A stretch of 10,592 bases of DNA from an uncultured Pirellula sp. Its GTDB lineage: Bacteria; Planctomycetota; Planctomycetia; Pirellulales; Pirellulaceae. Position numbers and translations under genes: made by a program. The DNA is taken from positions 1 to 10,592 of the forward strand of contig CAITIF010000179.1 of NCBI GenBank assembly GCA_903892365.1, read 5' to 3'. Under the pieces are notes generated by a model. That model saw nothing but the letters and a program-made list of their open reading frames with translations, was not told the origin of the DNA and did not search any database. Positions 1 to 6,238 of this stretch are shown here, one piece after another (positions within the stretch are counted from its first letter, which is position 1; each line of letters begins with the position of its first letter).

Positions 1-1699
1 ACGAAGATTAGCCCAGTGGCTTGCGAGCCCCTTGGTATCGCGTGAACAGATTGAACTGCGATTGGACGCTGTCGACGAATTGGTGCGAGAAAATCGTTTG
101 CGGAATTCCGTTCGCGAACTTTTGGACGATGTTTACGACCTGGAGCGACTCTTGGCTAGGGTTGCAACCGGTCGTGCGAGTCCTCGCGATATCAAACAAG
201 TTGGGCGATCCATGGTCCAATTACCAAAATTGAAAGCGTTGCTAGAGGAACGCTCATCTGCAAGATTGGGACAATTGCAAAGCCGGATCGAGCTTTGCGA
301 GACGTTGCGAGAGCAGTTAGAAGTATCGCTTGAAGATGACTGTCCCCTGCTAGCGAAAGACGGTGGGTTTATTCGCCAAGGGTACGATGAACGTCTCGAC
401 GAATTTCGACAGCTTGCTGCTGGTGGCAAAGAATGGATCGCGCGGTATCAAGCAGAGCAGATTCAGTTGACCGGAATCCCCAGCTTGAAAGTTGGCTTCA
501 CTTCCGTATTCGGATATTACCTCGAGATCACCAACACTCATCGCGATCGTGTTCCGATACAGTACATTCGCAAGCAGACCCTAAAAAATGCGGAACGGTA
601 CATTACTCCCGAGCTCAAGGACTACGAAGAAAAGGTCCTATCAGCTGATGATTCCGCGAAAACTCTCGAGTATGAATTGTTTGTCGAGCTTCGGCAGTCC
701 GTTCACCAACAAACGCAAAAGTTGCAGATCAACGCGGCCATTTTGGCTGAGCTCGATGTTCTGGCAGCACTTGCCGAGTTGGCCATCAAGCAAGGGTATG
801 TTCGACCAACCATTACCGACGAACCTATCTTAGAGATCTACGAAGGGCGTCACCCCGTTTTGGATGCGACCCTTTCGAAGGGAACCTTTGTGCCAAACGA
901 TGCAATGCTTGGATCGGAGCACGGCACGGTACTGTTGATCACCGGCCCGAACATGTCCGGTAAGAGCACCTACATTCGGCAAACAGCTTTGCTTGTGGTG
1001 CTCGCTCAGATCGGCAGCTTTGTCCCTGCAAGGAAAGCCACCATTGGAATCGCGGACCGATTGTTCGCGCGAGTTGGCGCCAGCGACGAACTTTCGCGCG
1101 GTCAAAGCACCTTCATGGTGGAAATGGTTGAAACGGCTCGCATTCTCAACACAGCCAGTGAACGCTCGCTGGTGATCTTGGATGAAATAGGTCGCGGGAC
1201 CAGCACCTACGATGGCTTAAGCTTAGCATGGGCCATCGTGGAGCATTTGCACAACAAGAACCAATCAAGAACCATGTTCGCAACCCACTACCACGAACTA
1301 ATCGATCTTCAGCGTTCACTGCCAGGTGTTCGCAATTGGAACGTAGCGGTAAAGGAATGGGATGACAACGTGGTCTTCTTGCACCGAATTGTCCAAGGTG
1401 GGGCCGACAAGAGCTACGGCATTCACGTCGCTCGGCTCGCGGGAGTCCCGAGGGAAGTAAATGAACGAGCGAAAGAGATTCTAAGCCAACTGGAAGCAAA
1501 CCATCTGAACAAAGAGGGGCATCCCAAGATCGCGCCCCCCAAAAAACGGTCCGAGCATTTTCAGCTGACCTTATTCCAATGGCAGGAAAACGCGGTGATT
1601 GAGAAACTGAAGGCGATGAACGTCACCTCGATGACTCCCGTGGAAGCCATTCAACATTTGGAGTCTCTTCAAAAGCAAGCATTGCTTAGCGACTCTTAA
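1..1699 (+). CDS. mutS: DNA mismatch repair protein MutS (5' end outside the window)
   Basis: MutS binds mispaired or looped DNA and uses ATP to recruit MutL and start mismatch repair. The frame is open from base 2, with family-like residues (RRLAQWLASPLV) before any start codon, so the gene begins upstream. About 565 residues are visible, counted from base 2. They cover the lever domain (from residue 1), the clamp (GYYLEITNTHRDRVP, then the KNAERYITPELK segment) and the ABC-type ATPase. The Walker A motif GPNMSGKST is at residues 315-323, the Walker B/D-loop LVILDEIGRGTSTYDG starts at 390, and FATHYHEL follows. The end (QLTLFQ, then a helix with TPVEAIQHLESL) matches the MutS1 C-terminal dimerisation region rather than MutS2, and there is no Smr domain. 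The N-terminal mismatch-reading domain with its Phe-x-Glu motif is outside the window. No defect is seen in the visible part. Identification is near certain. Confidence 0.97.
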   Translation, partial: RRLAQWLASPLVSREQIELRLDAVDELVRENRLRNSVRELLDDVYDLERLLARVATGRASPRDIKQVGRSMVQLPKLKALLEERSSARLGQLQSRIELCETLREQLEVSLEDDCPLLAKDGGFIRQGYDERLDEFRQLAAGGKEWIARYQAEQIQLTGIPSLKVGFTSVFGYYLEITNTHRDRVPIQYIRKQTLKNAERYITPELKDYEEKVLSADDSAKTLEYELFVELRQSVHQQTQKLQINAAILAELDVLAALAELAIKQGYVRPTITDEPILEIYEGRHPVLDATLSKGTFVPNDAMLGSEHGTVLLITGPNMSGKSTYIRQTALLVVLAQIGSFVPARKATIGIADRLFARVGASDELSRGQSTFMVEMVETARILNTASERSLVILDEIGRGTSTYDGLSLAWAIVEHLHNKNQSRTMFATHYHELIDLQRSLPGVRNWNVAVKEWDDNVVFLHRIVQGGADKSYGIHVARLAGVPREVNERAKEILSQLEANHLNKEGHPKIAPPKKRSEHFQLTLFQWQENAVIEKLKAMNVTSMTPVEAIQHLESLQKQALLSDS

Positions 1700-1730
1700 T
1701 TTACAGAGTCGGCGGGCGAAGGATTTGCCC
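1690..1730 (+). terminator. Tandem hairpins at the mutS 3' end, possible terminator
   Basis: Two perfect or near-perfect inverted repeats sit back to back. CGACTCT (1690-1696) pairs with AGAGTCG (1705-1711) around an 8-nt loop that contains the stop codon. GGGCGAA (1714-1720) pairs with TTTGCCC (1724-1730), with one G-T wobble and a 3-nt loop. There is no T-run downstream, so this is not a classical intrinsic terminator. It may act as a transcript-end or stability element. The pairing is seen directly; the function is inferred. Confidence 0.35.
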
Positions 1731-1828
1731 CACCCAGGGTAGAAGCGACCAGCATAAGCAACCTGGATGATTCAGCCCTAGTCGATGAATTCTCGTCAAG
1801 AAGGCAAAACTTGGGGGTTTGGGTAGTT

Positions 1829-1873
1829 TTTGACATACTCAAGCCCACGGGGATTTGACAGAATAGCTCAAAG
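1829..1873 (+). promoter_or_regulatory. Paired TTTGACA...CTCAAG direct repeats upstream of korA
   Basis: TTTGACA occurs at 1829-1835 and 1854-1860, 25 bases apart start to start. Each copy is followed by a CTCAA motif (CTCAAG at 1838-1843, CTCAAAG at 1867-1873), so the pair forms an imperfect direct repeat. It could be a -35 element plus a duplicate, or a two-site operator read from the same DNA face at roughly two and a half turns. The repeats are seen directly; the regulatory role is inferred. Confidence 0.3.
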
Positions 1874-1876
1874 AGT

Positions 1877-1921
1877 CGAGCCGGAAATCTCGATACTATC
1901 GTTACAGATTCACACGGCTCG
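1877..1921 (+). promoter_or_regulatory. Nested hairpin in the korA leader
   Basis: Three perfect inverted repeats are nested in 45 bases. The outer stem is CGAGCCG (1877-1883) with CGGCTCG (1915-1921). The middle stem is AATCT (1886-1890) with AGATT (1906-1910). The inner stem is CGAT (1891-1894) with ATCG (1898-1901), closed by an ACT loop. In RNA this gives 16 base pairs interrupted by a 2x4 internal loop and a 4-nt bulge. It lies about 120 bases before the korA start, so it is probably within the leader if transcription starts near the TTTGACA motifs. It matches no riboswitch class I recognise. Confidence 0.4.
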
Positions 1922-2044
1922 CAGGTTCCACATCAGTTGAGACCGCCTTGATGCCAAGTTTACCTGTCGCCACCGAGGCCCATTTTGGCCCTTGGATTTG
2001 CGCCGATTCCCACCATTACTATTTTTGCACGAGCCAACAATCCG

Positions 2045-3988
2045 ATGTCTACCGAAGCTACCAAGTCTTCAGCGACCCAACCTTCAGCGACCCAACCTTC
2101 AGCCTCAGCGACTCCCAAATCCGTGAAGACCGTCAGCGGTATTACAGTCCGTCTTTGCGGTGACTCGGGGGACGGCATGCAGTTGCTGGGAACACAGCTC
2201 ACGAACACGTCGGCCCTGGCAGGCAATGATATTGCGACCTTCCCAGACTTCCCTGCCGAAATCCGTGCTCCCAAGGGAACTCGGGCAGGCGTTTCTGGCT
2301 TCCAGGTTCAATTTGCTTCCCATGAAGTTCACACGCCCGGTGATTCCTTGGACGCCTTGGTGGCCATGAACCCTGCGGCGTTGGTCACGAATCTTGCAGA
2401 CCTGGTCAAAGGTGGTTTGCTGATCGTGAACGAGGATAGCTTCGAAGACAAGGACTTGAAGCTGGCGAAGCTTAAGGTAAATCCTCTGGATGAACCAGCG
2501 ATGGAAAATTACCGTTTGGTAAAGGTTTCCATGACCAAGCTCACCAAAGGCGCGGTTGCCGAATTCGGTCTAAGCGTGAAAGAGGCCGACCGGTGCAAAA
2601 ACTTTTTCGCCATGGGACTAGTGTACTGGCTCTACGGTCGGAATATCGATTCCACCCTGCGGTTTATTCACGGCAAGTTCGCGGATGGAAAGTCAGTCCT
2701 TGCTAACGCCAACGAAAAAGCCTTACGAGCTGGATGGGCTTATGGCGAAACGATCGAGGCACTAGGTCACAGCTACAATGTGGAAGCAGCCGAACTCAAG
2801 TCGGGAACTTACCGCAACATTATCGGCAATCAAGCGATGGCTTGGGGATTGCTGGCAGCTGCTCAACGAAGCGGCAAAGAGATTTTCTACGCTTCGTACC
2901 CAATCACACCTGCCAGCGATATCTTGCACGAGCTATGCAAGTACAAGAACTTCGGGGTATGCACCTTCCAGGCAGAAGATGAAATCGCAGCTGTCTGCTC
3001 GGCCATCGGCGCATCCTATGGTGGACAAATGGCGGTAACCACATCCAGCGGACCTGGTATCGCGCTCAAGACGGAAGCGATGGGACTGGCGATGATGCTT
3101 GAACTGCCGCTTTTGGTGATCGACGTTCAGCGTGGCGGTCCAAGCACTGGCTTGCCAACCAAGACCGAGCAGTCCGACCTTTTGCAAGTCATGTTCGGCC
3201 GCAACGGTGAAGCTCCGTTGCCCGTACTGGCTGCTCAAAGCCCCGGTGACTGTTTTGAAATTGTTCAAGAAGCTTGGATGCTTGCGACGCAATTGATGCT
3301 GCCGGTAGTTGTTTTGTCGGATGGATATATCGCCAACGGATCAGAGCCCTGGGCGATTCCCGATGTCTCCAAAATGCCTCCGATTGTGGTGACGCATCCC
3401 ACGGAAAACAACAACCCAGATGGGGCTTACATGCCCTACAAACGCAACGAATTGTTGGCTCGTCCTTGGGCAATCCCAGGCACGGAAGGTTTGATGCACC
3501 GCGTCGGTGGACTGGAAAAAGAAGATGGCTCAGGCAACATCAGCTACGATCCAGACAACCACCAGAAGATGGTGAACATTCGAGCTCAGAAGGTGGCAAA
3601 CGCTGCGAAGCTGCTTCCACCTCAGCAAGTTATCGGTCCACAAAGTGGAGAATTGCTGGTGCTGTCATGGGGCGGAACCTATGGTGCTTGCTTGACCGCG
3701 GTTCAACAAGCTCAGAAAGAGGGAATTAGCGTCGCGCTGGCTCATATCCGCTATCTGAATCCATTCCCAAGCAACCTGGGTGAGATTTTATCCAGATACG
3801 AAAAGGTACTCATTCCCGAACTGAATATGGGCCAATTGCGGATGTTGATTCGCAGCCGATATCTGGTCGATGCGGTTGGCTACAACAAGGTCAAGGGCAA
3901 GCCGTTTGCCGTCAGTGAACTGGTAGAGAAGATCACTGAGATGACGAAATCCGCAAATCATAAAACAGCGCAATCTTTGGCGAGCTAA
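2045..3988 (+). CDS. korA: 2-oxoacid:ferredoxin oxidoreductase subunit alpha (fused gamma-alpha), probably 2-oxoglutarate specific
   Basis: With KorB it forms the enzyme that oxidatively decarboxylates a 2-oxoacid, most likely 2-oxoglutarate, to the acyl-CoA while reducing ferredoxin. The ATG at 2045 gives 647 residues, the size typical of two-subunit KorA proteins in which gamma and alpha domains are fused. After a Ser/Thr/Pro/Gln-rich tail (1-30), the gamma domain opens with VRLCGDSGDGMQLLG (35-49). The alpha (pyrimidine-binding) domain starts near GNQAMAWG (261), with SYPITP at 284-289, an acidic QAEDE at 309-313 and GGPSTGLP at 364-371. The C-terminal domain ends with the LNMGQLRMLIRSRYL segment. 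No cysteine-rich ferredoxin domain is present, as expected for this type. An in-frame TTG at 1985 would add 20 unrelated residues and is not preferred. korB follows after 55 bases. Substrate choice is inferred from overall similarity, so pyruvate or another 2-oxoacid is not excluded. Confidence 0.93.
   Translation: MSTEATKSSATQPSATQPSASATPKSVKTVSGITVRLCGDSGDGMQLLGTQLTNTSALAGNDIATFPDFPAEIRAPKGTRAGVSGFQVQFASHEVHTPGDSLDALVAMNPAALVTNLADLVKGGLLIVNEDSFEDKDLKLAKLKVNPLDEPAMENYRLVKVSMTKLTKGAVAEFGLSVKEADRCKNFFAMGLVYWLYGRNIDSTLRFIHGKFADGKSVLANANEKALRAGWAYGETIEALGHSYNVEAAELKSGTYRNIIGNQAMAWGLLAAAQRSGKEIFYASYPITPASDILHELCKYKNFGVCTFQAEDEIAAVCSAIGASYGGQMAVTTSSGPGIALKTEAMGLAMMLELPLLVIDVQRGGPSTGLPTKTEQSDLLQVMFGRNGEAPLPVLAAQSPGDCFEIVQEAWMLATQLMLPVVVLSDGYIANGSEPWAIPDVSKMPPIVVTHPTENNNPDGAYMPYKRNELLARPWAIPGTEGLMHRVGGLEKEDGSGNISYDPDNHQKMVNIRAQKVANAAKLLPPQQVIGPQSGELLVLSWGGTYGACLTAVQQAQKEGISVALAHIRYLNPFPSNLGEILSRYEKVLIPELNMGQLRMLIRSRYLVDAVGYNKVKGKPFAVSELVEKITEMTKSANHKTAQSLAS
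2068..2103 (+). repeat. 15-bp tandem repeat inside the 5' end of korA
   Basis: The unit TTCAGCGACCCAACC occurs at 2068-2082 and 2083-2097 without mismatch, followed by a partial third copy to 2103. It encodes SATQP twice in the low-complexity N-terminal tail of KorA, ahead of the gamma domain. The exact identity of the copies suggests recent slippage duplication. The tail is probably a flexible segment with no catalytic role. Confidence 0.85.
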
Positions 3989-4043
3989 GCAAGCCGCCTG
4001 ATTTCGAACCTATTCAAATCCATTCCTAAAAGACAATTCCACA

Positions 4044-5063
4044 ATGAGCACAGCACTTCCCGTCCTCAAGGCCGAAGATTTTACCAGTGACCAGGACATC
4101 CGATGGTGCCCAGGTTGCGGCGATTACTCCATCTTGGCGCAGATGAAAAAGGTACTTCCCGAGATCGGCGTGCCGCCCGAGAAGACCGTTTTCATTTCTG
4201 GCATCGGTTGTAGCAGCCGGTTCCCATACTATGTGAACACCTACGGCGTTCACTCCATTCACGGTCGGGCTCCAGCGGTGGCAACTGGACTCAGACTCAC
4301 TCGCCCCGATCTAAGCGTCTGGGTAATTACCGGTGATGGTGACTCGCTCAGCATCGGCGGCAACCACTTCATTCACTTGCTGCGACGAAACGTCGATTTG
4401 AATATCGTCTTGTTCAACAATCGAATTTACGGTTTAACCAAGGGGCAGTATTCGCCGACCAGCGTCGAAGGCCAAATCACCAAGAGCACACCGATGGGGG
4501 TGGTCGATCATCCGCTGAACCCGATTAGCGTTGCGGTCGGCGCAGAAGCCAGCTTCATCGCTCGATCGGTGGACAGCAACGTGAAACACCTTGCTTACAC
4601 CCTCAAGCGAGCTGCCGCTCACAAGGGAACTTCCTTCGTAGAAGTCTACCAAAACTGCAACGTGTTCAACGATGGTGCTTTTGCTTACGCTCAAGACAAA
4701 GCAACTCGCGATGATGCCACCATCGAACTGGAACACGGCAAGCCTATGATCTTTGGCAAAGATCGGGATCGAGGAATTCGCCTCAATGGACTGAGTCTTG
4801 AAGTAGTCGATCTCAGCCAAGGCAAAGTCAAAGAAGACGATCTCCTGTTCCACGACGAAAAAGCTTCGTCGACCCTCGTGTACATGCTATCAAGAATGCG
4901 TCGCCCCGATTTCCCGGAACCGATCGGTGTCTTCCGGGACGTCCTCTCGGAAACGTACGAAGACGCAGTGCATGGTCAAATCCAAGAAGCGGTTCAGCAA
5001 CGTGGCAAAGGCAACTTGCAGAAGCTTTTCAGCAGCGGCGATACCTGGAAAGTTGGGGCATAG
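4044..5063 (+). CDS. korB: 2-oxoacid:ferredoxin oxidoreductase subunit beta (TPP-binding), probably 2-oxoglutarate specific
   Basis: This is the thiamine-diphosphate and iron-sulfur subunit partnering KorA. In the 339-residue product, WCPGCGD (21-27) supplies two cluster cysteines (Cys22, Cys25). IGCSSR supplies Cys56 and QNCNVFNDG supplies Cys205, giving the four ligands expected for one [4Fe-4S] cluster. The TPP motif runs from GDGDS (97-101) to NN (125-126), followed by IYGLTKGQYSPTS. GIGCSSRFPYY and the HGRAPAVATGL segment are characteristic of KorB-type beta subunits. The start ATG has no Shine-Dalgarno sequence. The gene lies 55 bases after korA with no terminator between them, so the two should share a transcript. 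The TAG stop is followed after one codon by the conserved beginning of a pseudouridine synthase in the same reading frame. The family call is firm; 2-oxoglutarate as substrate is likely. Confidence 0.95.
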   Translation: MSTALPVLKAEDFTSDQDIRWCPGCGDYSILAQMKKVLPEIGVPPEKTVFISGIGCSSRFPYYVNTYGVHSIHGRAPAVATGLRLTRPDLSVWVITGDGDSLSIGGNHFIHLLRRNVDLNIVLFNNRIYGLTKGQYSPTSVEGQITKSTPMGVVDHPLNPISVAVGAEASFIARSVDSNVKHLAYTLKRAAAHKGTSFVEVYQNCNVFNDGAFAYAQDKATRDDATIELEHGKPMIFGKDRDRGIRLNGLSLEVVDLSQGKVKEDDLLFHDEKASSTLVYMLSRMRRPDFPEPIGVFRDVLSETYEDAVHGQIQEAVQQRGKGNLQKLFSSGDTWKVGA

Positions 5064-5093
5064 ACCATTCAAGTTCTTTTTGAAGACAACCAT

Positions 5094-5729
5094 TTGCTGG
5101 TTCTCAACAAGCCAGCAAACTGTATCGTGCAAGGTGCGTCCGAAGACCAAAATAGCCTTCTGACTTGGGCTGCTGGGTACATCCGTCGCAAATACCATAA
5201 GCCGGGCAGCGTCTATCTAGGTGTGGTCAGCCGCCTGGACTCGCCGGTCACGGGCGTATTGCCACTGGCCCGTACCAGCAAAAGCGCAAGCCGACTCAGC
5301 GAACAATTCCGAGCTCAATCGCCCAAGAAAGTCTATTGGGCGATCGTCGAACAAAGGCCTAAGAAGGAACAGGATCGATTGGAGCATCATCTCGTTCGTC
5401 GAGAAGAAGAAACCAAGACGCGAGTGGTGAGCGTCCCCAATCCACACAGCAAATTAGCGATCCTGAATTATCGCTACGTCGGCAAAAACGACTTGGGGCA
5501 CGAACTAGAGATCGAACTGATCTCGGGCCGCAAACACCAGATTCGCGCTCAATTGGAAGCCATCGGATGCCCCATCGTCGGGGACAAAAAGTACGGGGCT
5601 ATCCATTCTTTTGCGGAAGGAATTGCGCTGCATTGCCGCAGTCTCACTCTGGAGCATCCCACGCTCAAAGAACCTATGAACTGGACAGCCAAGCTTCCTG
5701 AGTGTTGGCGATGGAGCGGAGCGAGCTAA
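5094..5729 (+). CDS. RluA-family pseudouridine synthase
   Basis: Enzymes of this family isomerise uridine to pseudouridine in rRNA or tRNA. The 211 residues counted from TTG at 5094 contain the catalytic motif VSRLDSPVTG with nucleophile Asp49 (Ser replaces the usual His of HRLD). They also contain ARTSKSASRLSEQF and the SGRKHQIR block (144-151) followed by GCPIVGDKKYGA. There is no S4 RNA-binding domain. The product is short because it is only the catalytic core. The start is doubtful. The codons before 5094 read IQVLFEDNH, exactly how family members usually begin, but the only possible initiator there is ATT at 5067, one codon after the korB stop. TTG at 5094 is the first standard start and would remove the first strand of the fold. 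The gene is co-directional with korAB and probably co-transcribed. The family is sure; the RNA target cannot be told. Confidence 0.92.
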   Translation: MLVLNKPANCIVQGASEDQNSLLTWAAGYIRRKYHKPGSVYLGVVSRLDSPVTGVLPLARTSKSASRLSEQFRAQSPKKVYWAIVEQRPKKEQDRLEHHLVRREEETKTRVVSVPNPHSKLAILNYRYVGKNDLGHELEIELISGRKHQIRAQLEAIGCPIVGDKKYGAIHSFAEGIALHCRSLTLEHPTLKEPMNWTAKLPECWRWSGAS

Positions 5730-5735
5730 GGCGTG

Positions 5736-5752
5736 GCAATCGACTAGATTGC
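5736..5752. terminator. Small hairpin at the convergent gene junction
   Basis: GCAATC (5736-5741) and GATTGC (5747-5752) form a perfect 6-bp inverted repeat with a 5-nt loop. It lies across the 14-base gap between the pseudouridine synthase and response-regulator genes and includes the stop of the latter. The position suits a bidirectional terminator. However, the stem is short and no T-run follows on either strand, so the call is weak. Confidence 0.25.
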
Positions 5753-6133
5753 TGGCCCATAGCAACGTGTCAATAGATTCCGGATCGTGTCCGAAAGTAA
5801 GCTCAGACTGAAGGGCTTCGACAGAACTTGATCGGTATGAAGTTGCTTCGCTTGCGAAACAATCGATTCGTCCAGCTTTGCCGACATCAAGATGCAGGGC
5901 AAAGACGACTTGGCATCCCGCAAAGATCGGAGCATTCCAAGCCCGTCCAGCCGAGGCATGTGAACATCTAGCAACGCCAAGTGAATGTGCTGGCTCTGAA
6001 GCACTTCCAAGGCTTCCATACCGTCCGCAGCCAAAACAACGCGGTACCCACGACGCGAAAGCGCTTCGCCCAAGCACAATCGAAAATCTCGATCGTCATC
6101 GGTTATCAGCAATTGTGGTTCCAGCGTTTGCAT
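5744..6133 (-). CDS. Single-domain response regulator (CheY-like receiver)
   Basis: This is a stand-alone phosphoacceptor domain, 129 residues from the ATG at 6133. All the key residues are present. The acidic triad is DDD at 12-14, the phosphoacceptor is Asp56 in LLDVHMPRLDG, the switch Ser is 84 in ILMSAK, and Lys106 is in LSKPF. No DNA-binding or enzymatic output domain follows, so it would work through protein partners or a phosphorelay. No histidine kinase is in the window, so its partner is unknown. A TTG at 6226 would extend it by 31 residues that do not look like receiver sequence. The ATG just before MQTLEPQLLITDDD places the first beta strand at the usual distance and is preferred. 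It runs opposite to bioF and ends 14 bases from the pseudouridine synthase gene. Confidence 0.9.
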   Translation of the reverse strand: MQTLEPQLLITDDDRDFRLCLGEALSRRGYRVVLAADGMEALEVLQSQHIHLALLDVHMPRLDGLGMLRSLRDAKSSLPCILMSAKLDESIVSQAKQLHTDQVLSKPFSLSLLSDTIRNLLTRCYGPAI

Positions 6134-6238
6134 GACTAGACTCGTAAGCTCCAGTACACTTCCATTTCGTCGGCTCCAAGACTCGTTCTGTCTAACAGTT
6201 GGCAAACGAATAAAATCAAACTTCAATCATTATTCATT
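6134..6238. promoter_or_regulatory. Divergent promoter region between response regulator and bioF
   Basis: These 105 bases separate two divergently read genes, so promoters for both should lie here. The part nearest bioF (about 6206-6238) is much more AT-rich than its surroundings and holds TAAAAT at 6211-6216, a plausible -10 box for bioF. No convincing -35 box is seen at the right distance. No Shine-Dalgarno sequence precedes either start. No clear operator palindrome is visible. Confidence 0.35.

Larger units (their letters stand above)
1700..2044. other. Non-coding stretch between mutS and korA
   Basis: This is 345 bases without a convincing gene. It holds the second mutS-end hairpin, two TTTGACA motifs at 1829-1835 and 1854-1860, and a nested hairpin at 1877-1921. 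A korA promoter is expected here. The TTGACA hexamers match a sigma-70 -35 box exactly, but I find no good -10 box 16-18 bases downstream of either. The reading frame of korA stays open upstream to a TTG at 1985, but those 20 extra codons resemble no part of the family. A small overlapping frame from 1948 is best explained as a shadow of korA. Confidence 0.6.

Noticed and set aside
1853..1921. A sigma-70 promoter using TTGACA at 1855-1860
   Set aside because: The -35 match is perfect, but bases 1876-1884 hold nothing like TATAAT. The nearest similar hexamer is over 30 bases away.
1985..2044. An N-terminal extension of KorA from a TTG at 1985
   Set aside because: The 20 extra residues resemble nothing in the family, and an ATG at 2045 gives the expected length.
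1948..2163. A 71-codon open frame starting TTG-ATG upstream of and overlapping the korA start, considered as a leader peptide gene
   Set aside because: Most of it lies in the korA coding region and its repeated SDPTF motif is only the out-of-frame reading of the 15-bp repeat. No ribosome site or independent coding signal is seen.
5878..6135. A plus-strand open frame opposite the response regulator
   Set aside because: It mirrors the receiver gene, which carries all catalytic residues on the minus strand. The plus-strand product has no recognisable feature.
6134..6226. A 31-residue N-terminal extension of the response regulator from a TTG at 6226
   Set aside because: The extension does not resemble receiver sequence, and the ATG at 6133 places the first beta strand and acidic residues where the family has them.
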